Positions 17,178-24,985 of a stretch of 64,000 bases of DNA are shown in pieces (position 1 is the first letter of the stretch; every line of letters starts with the position of its first letter). Both the position numbers and the translations under genes were made by a program. This DNA comes from Evansella sp. AB-P1. Lineage in GTDB: Bacteria; Bacillota; Bacilli; Bacillales; Salisediminibacteriaceae. The notes beneath the pieces are model-generated. The model saw nothing but the letters and a program-made list of their open reading frames with translations, was not told the DNA's origin and did no database searches. The DNA is taken from contig NZ_JARUKY010000001.1 in assembly GCF_029688925.1 (NCBI RefSeq), positions 124,001 through 188,000 of the forward strand, read 5' to 3'.

Positions 17178-18611
17178 GTGACAACGGTTGTAACAGAAGA
17201 AGTACCGAGCTTTAATCGTAACTTAATCGTAATTGTCCTCCTAGCTGGTGGATTTGTTGCCATATTAAATCAAACATTAATGGCAATCGCAGTACCATAC
17301 ATTATGGTTGACTTTCAAATTACGGAGAACTCGGCACAGTGGGTAACGACTATTTTCATGCTTGTAAATGGAATTATGATTCCCATAACAGCGTTTTTAA
17401 TTGAGACATTTACGACAAGGAAATTATTTTTAACTGCTATGCTATTATTTGCTGTGGGAACAATTATCTGTGCTTTTTCACCAACCTTTAGTATTCTTAT
17501 AGCAGGAAGAGTTGTACAAGCGAGTGGAGCTGGTATTATTCTACCATTAATGATGACACTGCTTTTAACCATTTTTCCTGTTGAAAAACGAGGGGCAGCT
17601 ATGGGACTCGTTGGATTGGTGATTTCCTTTGCACCAGCTATTGGGCCGACTGTCTCAGGTTATGTTGTGGAAAATTATCCGTGGCGAGTTCTTTTTTTTA
17701 TCATTATGCCCTTCATTATCATTGATATCATTCTTGCTTACTTTTTATTAAAGAATGTAACGAAACGAACATTTCCGAAGGTGGATTATTTATCCATTGT
17801 CCTTTCCACTATTGGTTTTGGAGGATTATTATATGGATTTAGTAGTGCTGGTAATGTAGGATGGAATAATGTATTTGTTATCGGTTCATTATTAGCTGGA
17901 GCCATCTCTATAACGTTTTTTATACTCCGACAATTCAAGTTAAAGCAGCCTATTCTTGAATTTAGAGTATTTAAAAATCGAACTTTTGCATTAACCACAA
18001 TCATAGGTGTTGTTATTTTCATTGGGTTAGTAGGTGCTCAAACAATTTTACCAATTTATATGCAAAACATGGCTGGTTTTTCTGCCATGGAATCAGGACT
18101 TATGATCTTTCCAGGGGCACTATTAATGGGATTAATGTCACCGATTGCAGGTCGTATTTTTGATAAAATAGGTGCTAGAAAGCTAGCGATCACAGGACTA
18201 GGCATCATGACTGTGACAACCTTTATGTTTACAAACCTGTCTGAATCAACCTCCTTTACCTATTTAACTGTAGTCTTTGCTATTCGTATGGTAGGGATGA
18301 CATTGGTGATGATGCCTGTGACTACGGCTGGACTAAATCAATTGCCATTACGATTAATTCCCCATGGTACAGCCATGAACAATACAATGCGGCAAGTGGC
18401 AGCATCTATAGGGACAGCGATGCTGGTGACAATTATGACGACTACGGCACTTCAGACGGGTGCAACTGCTACTCCAAATGAGATGATTCATGGTGTGAAC
18501 ATTGCCTTTTTAGTTGCTACTATAATTACATTAGTAGGTTTTATCTTGTCCTTCTTTATTAAGGGGACAACCCCTGCAGAGGACAGGAAAGTAGCAAAAG
18601 AAGACATATAA
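17178..18611 (+). CDS. DHA2-family MFS exporter (EmrB/QacA/LmrB-like), 477 aa
   Basis: A proton-driven drug or metabolite exporter with about 14 membrane segments. The first helix has the DHA2-like pattern (LNQTLMAIAVPYIMVDFQITENSAQWVTTIFML), motif A is reduced (ETFTTRKLFL) and motif C is visible as GLVISFAPAIGPTVSGYVVE. The GTG start is supported by AGAAGGGG 6 nt upstream. It lies 72 nt after the methyltransferase gene and 57 nt ahead of ctaB on the same strand. Substrate cannot be inferred; lincomycin- or multidrug-type transport is typical for the family. Confidence 0.88.
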   Translation: MTTVVTEEVPSFNRNLIVIVLLAGGFVAILNQTLMAIAVPYIMVDFQITENSAQWVTTIFMLVNGIMIPITAFLIETFTTRKLFLTAMLLFAVGTIICAFSPTFSILIAGRVVQASGAGIILPLMMTLLLTIFPVEKRGAAMGLVGLVISFAPAIGPTVSGYVVENYPWRVLFFIIMPFIIIDIILAYFLLKNVTKRTFPKVDYLSIVLSTIGFGGLLYGFSSAGNVGWNNVFVIGSLLAGAISITFFILRQFKLKQPILEFRVFKNRTFALTTIIGVVIFIGLVGAQTILPIYMQNMAGFSAMESGLMIFPGALLMGLMSPIAGRIFDKIGARKLAITGLGIMTVTTFMFTNLSESTSFTYLTVVFAIRMVGMTLVMMPVTTAGLNQLPLRLIPHGTAMNNTMRQVAASIGTAMLVTIMTTTALQTGATATPNEMIHGVNIAFLVATIITLVGFILSFFIKGTTPAEDRKVAKEDI

Positions 18612-18668
18612 GAACGAAGGTGGGAGGGGGATATCCCTTTCCTTGATTAAAAGGGGGATAGTATAAAG

Positions 18669-19565
18669 GTGGAAACAACAACAGATCGACAATCGAAACT
18701 CTTCTCTGATATAAAGTCTTTGTTTAAGGCTTTAGTTTTAATATCCAATGTGGTTCCAGTTTTGACTGGATTTTGGTTAGCGCTTTTTATTACTAATAGT
18801 CCATTTATCGATTATTGGGGGCTGTTTATCATTACTATGATCGGAAGTACTTTCATGATGGGTGGAGCTCTTGTCATCAATAATTGGTATGACGTTGATA
18901 TAGATACCTTGATGGATAGGACAAAACAACGACCAACTGTGACAGGGAGTATACCTCTTCCTGTTGTCTTGTGGATAGGAATTATTTTTTCCATCATTGG
19001 CTTTATCTTTTTATTTTTTACTAATATTGAGGTAGTTCTCTATGCTCTTGTCGGTTGGGTTACGTACGTTTTTCCATATACGATGTGGTCAAAAAGGAGA
19101 TATACCATTAATACTGTGATTGGGAGTGTATCAGGTGCGGTAACACCACTTATTGGATGGGCTGCTATACAACCTGGCTTACACCCTATTCCGATTCTGT
19201 TATTCCTACTAATCTTTATTTGGCAAATGCCACATACGTATGCAATTGCCATGAGAAAGAGTGAGGAATATCGTGCAGCAGGAGTTGCTATGCTTCCAGT
19301 TGTGAGAGGGTTTAGAGAAACGAAATGGCATATGTTTGTTTATGTTCTTTGCTTGTTACCTATCCCATTTTTCTTATGGGAAATCGGTACATTCTTCGTG
19401 GTCATTGCAACTATATTTAATTTAGGGTGGATAGGGTTGAGCTTATATGGTTTTAGAGTAAAGGATGATTTTAAGTGGGCGCGAGTAAGCTTTTTGTACT
19501 CTGTTAATTATTTAATGATTTTATTTATCTTGATGATCATCGTAACATTGCCTGTTTTTCAATAA
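18669..19565 (+). CDS. ctaB: Protoheme IX farnesyltransferase (heme O synthase)
   Basis: A membrane UbiA-type prenyltransferase that adds farnesyl to heme b, giving heme O for terminal oxidases. The Mg-prenyl-diphosphate motif is INNWYDVDIDTLMDRTKQRP (about residues 76-95), and the second family motif is the YRAAGVAMLPVVRG region. Eight or nine hydrophobic helices are seen. The GTG start follows AGGGGG by 11 nt. It belongs functionally with the ba3 oxidase genes downstream, but an array of hairpin repeats and a terminator now separate it from them. Length (298 aa) is normal. Confidence 0.92.
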   Translation: METTTDRQSKLFSDIKSLFKALVLISNVVPVLTGFWLALFITNSPFIDYWGLFIITMIGSTFMMGGALVINNWYDVDIDTLMDRTKQRPTVTGSIPLPVVLWIGIIFSIIGFIFLFFTNIEVVLYALVGWVTYVFPYTMWSKRRYTINTVIGSVSGAVTPLIGWAAIQPGLHPIPILLFLLIFIWQMPHTYAIAMRKSEEYRAAGVAMLPVVRGFRETKWHMFVYVLCLLPIPFFLWEIGTFFVVIATIFNLGWIGLSLYGFRVKDDFKWARVSFLYSVNYLMILFILMIIVTLPVFQ

Positions 19566-19590
19566 AAGAGAATGAGATTTTATGATATTA

Positions 19591-19630
19591 AAACTACTAT
19601 CGTCTTATTAAAAGATGGTAGTAGTTTTTT
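19591..19630 (+). terminator. Terminator of ctaB
   Basis: AAACTACTATCGTCTT pairs with AAGATGGTAGTAGTTT (near-perfect 16 bp) followed by TTTTTT. Confidence 0.8.
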
Positions 19631-19736
19631 GTTTGATGATTTATAAAATGTTGACTCTTCGAAAGTTATCAAGGGTTTGGGATACAGAGGAAGTGATCGT
19701 TTATCTTATATGTTGCCGTAAATGAAGAAAAGAAGG

Positions 19737-20390
19737 TTTGCAGGAGAATAGAAGCCGTCCAATGATCCTGCAAATGGAAAAAGAGGTTTTCAGGAGTATA
19801 GGAAGGGTCCAATGAGCCTGCAAATGGAGGAAAGAAGGTTTGCGGGAACGGAGGAAGGGTCCCCCGATCCTGCAAAGGGAGAAAAGTAAGTTTGCGGGAA
19901 CGGAGGAAGAGTCCCCCGATCCTGCAAAGGGAGAAAAGTAAGTTTGGGGGAACGGAGGAAGAATCCCCCGATCCTGCAAAGGGAGAAAAGTAATTTTGCG
20001 GGAACGGAGGAAGAATCCCCCGATCCTGCAAAGGGAGAAAAGTAAGTTTGCAGGAACGGAGGAAGAATCCCCGATCCTGCAAAGGGAGAAAAGTAAGTTT
20101 TGGGGAACGGAGGAAGAGTCCCCCGATCCTGCAAAGGGAGAAAAGTAAGTTTGCAGGAACGGAGGAAGAGTCCCCCGATCCTGCAAAGGGAGAAAAGTAA
20201 GTTTGCGGGAACGGAGGAAGAGTCCCCTGATCCTGCAAAGGGAGAAAAGTAAGTTTGCGGGAACAGAGGAAGGGTCCCCCGATCCTGCAAAGGGAGAAAA
20301 GTAGGTTTGCGGGAACGGAGGAAGAGTCCCCCGATCCTGCAAAGGGAGAAAAAGCGATTTGCAGTAACATAGAAGCCCCCATCTGCTCGA
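19737..20390. repeat. Tandem array of 52-bp hairpin repeats, array 1 (about 12 units)
   Basis: About twelve full units and one partial unit. Each is a 38-nt imperfect palindrome beginning TTTGCAGGA (or TTTGCGGGA) and ending TCCTGCAAA, followed by a purine-rich 14-nt linker (GGGAGAAAAGTAAG type). The interior is GGAGGAAGAGTCCCCCG-like. The first two units are of a different subtype (…CCAATGAGCCTGCAAATGG…), closer to the arrays at 45 and 58 kb. All long reading frames across it are artefacts of the 3-frame-open repeat. No CRISPR-type spacers exist. Confidence 0.9.
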
Positions 20391-20394
20391 AGTC

Positions 20395-20545
20395 ATATAT
20401 CCTGCCAGCTAAAAAAAACAAAAAGCGCTTTTACATCCAGAACATTCATTTCCTTGTCGCCAGAATCAAGACAACAAGTTTACGTCGTTGCCTACAGGAC
20501 GTCCACTGTACCTAGGCGTAACGGGCCCTTTGTGCTTTTCTAATT
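20395..20545 (-). repeat. Extragenic repeat-like block
   Basis: The minus strand begins GAAAAGCACAAAGGGCCCGTTACGCC and holds the short inverted words CCTAGGTAC, GGACGTCC and CCTGTAGGC, then GGCGACAAGG. Its GAAAAGCRCAAGG head recurs at 43117-43135 and (reverse) at 59889-59906. This is the look of a dispersed, structured extragenic element of alkaliphilic and related bacilli; family membership is inferred. Confidence 0.4.
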
Positions 20546-20676
20546 TTTGAACATTTTTCAACATTTCCACATCCTTCCTGTAACTTTTTTTCTTAAAGGT
20601 GATGCACCTCACCTCCAGGAGAGACATTCTCCATTAACATAAAGGTAAGAAATGAATATAAGGGAGGTTGATGAGA

Positions 20677-20823
20677 ATGGCAGAACGGAAACTGATGGAA
20701 GAAGAGAAGACAGAATCTAAGTTTGGGGCTTCAATGGGTACATGGGTTTCGTTAGGGATAGTTGGAGGATTTATTGTTTTAACGTACATTCTATTGTTTG
20801 GGGTGTACATGGCGAGATTATAG
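20677..20823 (+). CDS. ba3-type cytochrome c oxidase subunit IIa (small single-TM subunit), 48 aa
   Basis: A short protein, MAERKLMEEEKTES…, with one membrane helix (WVSLGIVGGFIVLTYILLFGVYMARL) running to the C-terminus. It lies 13 nt ahead of subunit II. This matches the tiny subunit IIa of ba3-type oxidases, which supplies the helix missing from their shortened subunit II. GGGAGG is 9 nt before the ATG at 20677; an ATG at 20671 is too close to it. Confidence 0.8.
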   Translation: MAERKLMEEEKTESKFGASMGTWVSLGIVGGFIVLTYILLFGVYMARL

Positions 20824-20836
20824 GGAGGGATAAACA

Positions 20837-21304
20837 ATGAAAATGCATCTTGATGAAAAAATTTGGCTAATATTAAGCTTTGGAATGATAATGTTATTTA
20901 CTATTTTTACAGGCTATCAAACTTTTGTATTAGGTTTAGGACCACCAAGTAATATGGAAACAATTGATCCACAAAAGGTGGAGGAAACAGCACCTTTTGA
21001 TGCACCAGGTGTATATGAAATTGGTGAAAATGAATATGAAGTAGTCATGATATTAGAGATTTTTAGATTTAATCCAGGAGATATCGAGATTCCAGCCGGC
21101 TCTACGGTACATTTTACGATGACGTCGAAGGATGTTATTCATGGAATCCAAATTGCAGGAACAAATATGAACGCCATGGTAACACCAGGACATATTCAAA
21201 CAATTACACAAACCTTTCATGAACCAGGGGAGTATTTAGTGTTATGTAATGAATATTGCGGTATTGGCCATCAGCACATGGCTACTACTATAACGGTGTA
21301 TTAA
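20837..21304 (+). CDS. ba3-type cytochrome c oxidase subunit II (CuA), 155 aa
   Basis: The CuA-bearing electron-entry subunit of a B-type haem-copper oxidase. It has one N-terminal membrane helix (IWLILSFGMIMLFTIFTGYQTFVLGLG), then a cupredoxin domain facing outward. CuA ligands are His in VIHGIQ and the CNEYCGIGHQHM cluster (two Cys, His, Met). The short length and single helix are typical of ba3-type subunit II. The gene sits between subunits IIa and I with gaps of 13 nt each, so the three are surely one operon. GGGAGGG precedes the ATG. Confidence 0.92.
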   Translation: MKMHLDEKIWLILSFGMIMLFTIFTGYQTFVLGLGPPSNMETIDPQKVEETAPFDAPGVYEIGENEYEVVMILEIFRFNPGDIEIPAGSTVHFTMTSKDVIHGIQIAGTNMNAMVTPGHIQTITQTFHEPGEYLVLCNEYCGIGHQHMATTITVY

Positions 21305-21317
21305 GGGGGGGAGAAAG

Positions 21318-23000
21318 ATGGATACAGCACGAAAGCATTCATTTAAAGAAAAAGCGAATAAAATGCTCGGGATAAACCCGCAGGATGCACTATTATCGAA
21401 AACATTTATGCTCGTTTCATTTGCGGCATTGTTAATTGGAGGAACGTTAGGGTTAATCCAAGGATTAAATAGAGCAGGGTTGTTTGATTTACCAAGTTGG
21501 TTTACGTATTATCAAGTGCTAACAGCACACGGAATATTATTAATTCTTGTATTTACATCATTCTTTACTACAGGTTATTTCTTTGCTGCTCATTCCCATG
21601 TGTTGGGTGGACTAATTCCTAAAGTAAGAAAGATGGCGTGGATAGGGTTTTGGCTGAAAGTAGTTGGTCTTGTTGTAGCGGTTATTCCGATACTTATGAA
21701 CAATGCAACAGTTATGTTTACATTCTATCCGCCAATGGCAGCTTCACCAGTCTTTTACTTCGGTCTCGTTTTTATTGTCTTAGGTATTTGGTCGTGCGCC
21801 TTCGCTTCCTTTATTCAGGTAGCTAATTGGCGTAAAAATAATAAGGGACAGCACCTTCCAATTTTATCTTATTTTGCAACAGGGGTTTTCGTACTCTTAT
21901 TCTTTGGAAGTGTTCCTGTAGCAATTGAAGTTATTGTGTTGATTATTCCTTGGTCTATTGGTTGGGTTGAAACAATTAATGTTATGCTTGCTCGAACGCT
22001 GTTTTGGGCCTTCGGACACACTCTCGTTAATATTTGGTATTTGACAGCCATTTCTGCTTGGTATGTAGCTGTACCGAAAATTATTGGGGGAAGAAGATTT
22101 AGTGATACATTAACACGTGTTGTTATTGCATTATTAGTTATTTTAAACATTCCAGGAGGATTCCATCACCAAATTATTGACCCAGGTATTACGGAATCAG
22201 TGAAATATTTACACGTATTTATGAGCTTGGCTGTTGGTTTCCCATCATTAATGACAGCTTACGCAATGTTCTCTGTATTTGAAAAAACATCTAAGAAAAA
22301 AGGTGGAACAGGAGTTTTCGCTTGGTTCAAAAAGCTTCCATGGGGAGACGTTCGTTTCTTGGCACCAATGCTTGCCATGATCGCATTTATTCCAGGGGGA
22401 GCTGGAGGAATTGTACAAAGTACGAACCAATTAAACCAAGTAGTCCATAATACGTTATGGGTTGTAGGGCATTTCCATTTAACACTTGGTACAACAGTTG
22501 CTCTTACCTTCTTTGGGATTAGTTATTGGTTAATTCCATTTATCTCTAAACGAGTATTAACACCAGCAATTAATAAAATTGGGGTCGTTACCTCTATACT
22601 TTGGATATCAGGTATGGCATTTATGTCTATTGCCATGCACTGGGTTGGTGTATTAGGTTCTCCGCGAAGAACGTCCTATACAACTTATGGAGATAATGCA
22701 ACAGCTTTAGGTTGGGACCCATATTTAATGTTCTTAGCAGTTGGTGGAACATTGTTGATGGTAGCAGTGCTTCTGCAAGTATATGCAGTTATCCAGATGA
22801 TGTTCTTTGCACCAAAAGGAGATACAGAATTCCCTGTAGCTGACGTAGAAGATAACGCAACGAAAACGCCTTTCTGGACAGAAAGCTGGGGACGAATTAT
22901 CGTTATCATGCTACTAGTCATTGCAATGGGTTATGTTGTTCCGTTAGTTGAATTTATCACCAATGCACCACCGGGATCACCACCATTTAGAACATGGTAA
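21318..23000 (+). CDS. b(o/a)3-type cytochrome c oxidase subunit I, 560 aa
   Basis: The catalytic haem-copper subunit that reduces O2 to water and pumps protons. Visible ligands are His in TAHGILLILVF (low-spin haem), His in FGHTLVNIWYL with the later FHHQIIDPG pair (CuB), and His residues in HNTLWVVGHFHLTLGTT (both haems). About 13 membrane helices fit B-type enzymes, which use a single K-like proton channel. GGGGGGAG lies just before the ATG. It is part of the operon with subunits IIa and II; a stem-loop follows. Confidence 0.95.
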   Translation: MDTARKHSFKEKANKMLGINPQDALLSKTFMLVSFAALLIGGTLGLIQGLNRAGLFDLPSWFTYYQVLTAHGILLILVFTSFFTTGYFFAAHSHVLGGLIPKVRKMAWIGFWLKVVGLVVAVIPILMNNATVMFTFYPPMAASPVFYFGLVFIVLGIWSCAFASFIQVANWRKNNKGQHLPILSYFATGVFVLLFFGSVPVAIEVIVLIIPWSIGWVETINVMLARTLFWAFGHTLVNIWYLTAISAWYVAVPKIIGGRRFSDTLTRVVIALLVILNIPGGFHHQIIDPGITESVKYLHVFMSLAVGFPSLMTAYAMFSVFEKTSKKKGGTGVFAWFKKLPWGDVRFLAPMLAMIAFIPGGAGGIVQSTNQLNQVVHNTLWVVGHFHLTLGTTVALTFFGISYWLIPFISKRVLTPAINKIGVVTSILWISGMAFMSIAMHWVGVLGSPRRTSYTTYGDNATALGWDPYLMFLAVGGTLLMVAVLLQVYAVIQMMFFAPKGDTEFPVADVEDNATKTPFWTESWGRIIVIMLLVIAMGYVVPLVEFITNAPPGSPPFRTW

Positions 23001-23010
23001 TAGAGTTATA

Positions 23011-23044
23011 GATAAAGAGATAGCTTACGGGCTATCTCTTTATC
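23011..23044 (+). terminator. Intercistronic stem-loop after oxidase subunit I
   Basis: GATAAAGAGATAGC and GCTATCTCTTTATC form a perfect 14-bp stem with a 6-nt loop, but no T tract follows. It may protect the upstream mRNA end or cause partial termination before the SCO gene, 27 nt further on. Confidence 0.5.
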
Positions 23045-23070
23045 TAAAGTTTACTTTGGGAAGTGATTAA

Positions 23071-23706
23071 ATGATGAAACATAATAAACATACGATTATC
23101 GCTTCTTCTGTCGTACTTTTATTTGGACTTTTCTTGTTTTATATCGGGACAGACGGGTTTCGAGCATATACTGCTGAAACTGCAAGAGTATATCAGTTAA
23201 CACAGGATCAACCACAGTTTCCTAATGTAACGTTAGAGGACAGTAATGGAAAAATTTATCCTATTTCTGATTTAGAAGGTAAATATGTTTTTATTACCTT
23301 TATGTATACTGCCTGTACCACCGTATGTCCTGTATTAGAAATGAATATGGGGCAAGTATATGATCGAATTCCCAGCAACTATATTGGGGAAGATATTATA
23401 TTTTTAAGCATCAGCTTTGATCCAGAGAGGGACGATCCAGAAACATTGGATATGTATAAAGATAACTATTATGCAGACGGCGAAACATGGAGGATGGCAA
23501 GAATTAATGATGAAACAGAGCTAGAGAATTTACTGGAAGCCTTCGGTGTTATTGTTATTCCTGATGGAACAGGTAACTTTGGACATAACTCTGCTTTCTA
23601 TTTTGTCAACCGAGAAGGAACACTTATTGATGTAATGGACTTTACGAAGATTGATGAAGCCGCTGAACGTGTAATATCCGAACTTAAAGAGGATGAGGGG
23701 GAATAA
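23071..23706 (+). CDS. SCO1/SenC family copper chaperone, 211 aa
   Basis: A membrane-anchored thioredoxin-fold protein that delivers copper to CuA of the oxidase. It has an N-terminal membrane anchor (TIIASSVVLLFGLFLFYIGTDGF), the CxxxCP copper site in YTACTTVCPVLEMN, and the conserved distal His in GHNSAFYFV. It follows subunit I in the ba3 cluster, which fits a dedicated assembly factor. ATG 23071 is followed at once by a second ATG; GGGAAGTG is the ribosome binding site. Only 2 nt separate it from the next gene. Confidence 0.92.
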   Translation: MMKHNKHTIIASSVVLLFGLFLFYIGTDGFRAYTAETARVYQLTQDQPQFPNVTLEDSNGKIYPISDLEGKYVFITFMYTACTTVCPVLEMNMGQVYDRIPSNYIGEDIIFLSISFDPERDDPETLDMYKDNYYADGETWRMARINDETELENLLEAFGVIVIPDGTGNFGHNSAFYFVNREGTLIDVMDFTKIDEAAERVISELKEDEGE

Positions 23707-23708
23707 AA

Positions 23709-24266
23709 ATGAATCAATTTACAATCGGTTTGTTGCTATGGATTTTTATGATTCTACCCCCTGTTTCCAATCTACTAGAATCGATTATGATTATGCACAT
23801 GCATATGCAGATGCCGTTGTTAGTCATTGCTGGCTTTTTGATGGCAAAATATTTTCAACAAAGATTTCCTCACTTTTTTGAAAAGTGGAACAGTAACGGC
23901 TTTCCGGGTATGTTGTTGTTTATTATTATCATGGTCTATTGGATGATTCCGAGAACGATGGATGACGCTTTAGTATTAACAAGCGTGCAGGTTTTTAAGT
24001 TTATTAGTTTACCATTTCTAGCGGGTATTCCACTTCGAGATAGTTGGCCAAAGTTAAGTAAAGCTTGGAAAATCGTCATAATTACTATTTTTACCTTAAT
24101 GTTTTTTGCAATGGGCTTCCTCTATATCTTTTCACCGGAGCAACTATGCAATAACTATTTAGTTATTGAACAAGTGACGTTAGGCTGGGGCTTTATTACG
24201 ATGGCCATTTGTATGGTGATTTATTTACTATATGATGCCATTGTGGATCCTGCTGATTATAAATAG
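23709..24266 (+). CDS. Multi-pass membrane protein of the oxidase cluster, 185 aa
   Basis: Five or so hydrophobic segments and a His/Met-rich stretch at the end of a helix (MIMHMHMQMP, about residues 27-36). It is placed 2 nt after the SCO chaperone gene, so translation is probably coupled. The His/Met cluster and location suggest a copper-handling or assembly role for the ba3 oxidase, in the manner of CtaG or DUF1404 proteins, but I cannot assign it to either family by eye. A terminator follows it and ends the cluster. Confidence 0.65.
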   Translation: MNQFTIGLLLWIFMILPPVSNLLESIMIMHMHMQMPLLVIAGFLMAKYFQQRFPHFFEKWNSNGFPGMLLFIIIMVYWMIPRTMDDALVLTSVQVFKFISLPFLAGIPLRDSWPKLSKAWKIVIITIFTLMFFAMGFLYIFSPEQLCNNYLVIEQVTLGWGFITMAICMVIYLLYDAIVDPADYK

Positions 24267-24287
24267 AAATTGAAATAGAAAAAAAGT

Positions 24288-24336
24288 GCCGTACCTTTTG
24301 ATGAGTGTTTTTCGTCAGGGGGTGCGGTGTTTTTTT
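24288..24336 (+). terminator. Terminator of the oxidase cluster
   Basis: GCCGTACC (24288-24295) pairs with GGTGCGGT (24321-24328; two G-T pairs), followed by GTTTTTTT. Confidence 0.6.
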
Positions 24337-24376
24337 ATGTATAACACAACAAGTTAATAGAAATTTCTGAAAATAC

Positions 24377-24418
24377 CTAAAAAAATCACAAATGATTCTA
24401 TAAATGAAAGCGTTACCA
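24377..24418 (+). promoter_or_regulatory. TRAP operon control region: shared 16-mer plus cre site
   Basis: The 16-mer CTAAAAAAATCACAAA (24377-24392) is repeated exactly at 26274-26289 ahead of dctP. The following TGAAAGCGTTACCA (24405-24418) is a near-perfect cre site for CcpA. A downstream TACAAT may be the -10 box. The 16-mer is a candidate binding site for the response regulator encoded downstream. Confidence 0.65.
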
Positions 24419-24477
24419 TTGTGTGGTTCCTCCTTTACAATAGTGATAATTAATGTAGAAGGAGGTAAGGGGAGGGT

Positions 24478-24984
24478 ATGTCTAGCTTAAAAAAACTCGC
24501 ACTTGGTTTTGATCGGCTTTTTGAAATTTTTGCATTGACTGCATTATCATCCTTAGTCATTATCGTAACCATTCAAGTTTTTACAAGGACATTTGGTAAT
24601 TTCGTTTACTATTGGTCTGAAGAAATAACGTTACTACTATTAATTTGGACCGCTTTTTTAGGTATTGCCATTGGATTTAGAGAAAAGCTACATTTATCAA
24701 TGGATTCCATTGCTCGTCGTTTACCACCACCCATACGGAAATATCTTTCTCAGGTAATCATTGTAACCGTATTTATATTTGGACTATACTTGCTTGTTTA
24801 CGGTTGGCAATATGCTGATTTGATGCATTCAAATACTTTGTCAGCCACTGGTTGGCCTCGTAGTGTCCAATATTTGATTGTTCCCATATCAGGCGCAATG
24901 ATCTGTGTTTACTCTACCTTACAATTCTTTGGTATCGATACACGAAGACACATAGGTTTAGATGACGACGAGGAGGTGGATTGA
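24478..24984 (+). CDS. dctQ: TRAP transporter small permease subunit (DctQ)
   Basis: The four-helix small membrane subunit of a tripartite ATP-independent periplasmic transporter. It has the typical DctQ block: an initial helix with VIVTIQVFTRTFGNFVYYWSEE, then LLLLIWTAFLGIAIGFREKLHLSMD, and a C-terminal pair of helices. Length (168 aa) is standard. It ends 1 nt before the start of DctM, so the two are co-translated. A cre site lies in the leader, indicating catabolite repression. Confidence 0.92.
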   Translation: MSSLKKLALGFDRLFEIFALTALSSLVIIVTIQVFTRTFGNFVYYWSEEITLLLLIWTAFLGIAIGFREKLHLSMDSIARRLPPPIRKYLSQVIIVTVFIFGLYLLVYGWQYADLMHSNTLSATGWPRSVQYLIVPISGAMICVYSTLQFFGIDTRRHIGLDDDEEVD

Positions 24985-24985
24985 T

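Noticed and set aside
19737-20390. CRISPR array
   Set aside because: Linkers between palindromes are themselves repeated and nearly identical, with no unique spacers, and no cas genes are present.
19669-20421. Long overlapping reading frames across the repeat array (about 250, 231 and 166 codons on the minus strand)
   Set aside because: They consist wholly of the translated 52-bp repeat, which is open in three frames, and lack ribosome binding sites. They are repeat artefacts, not proteins.
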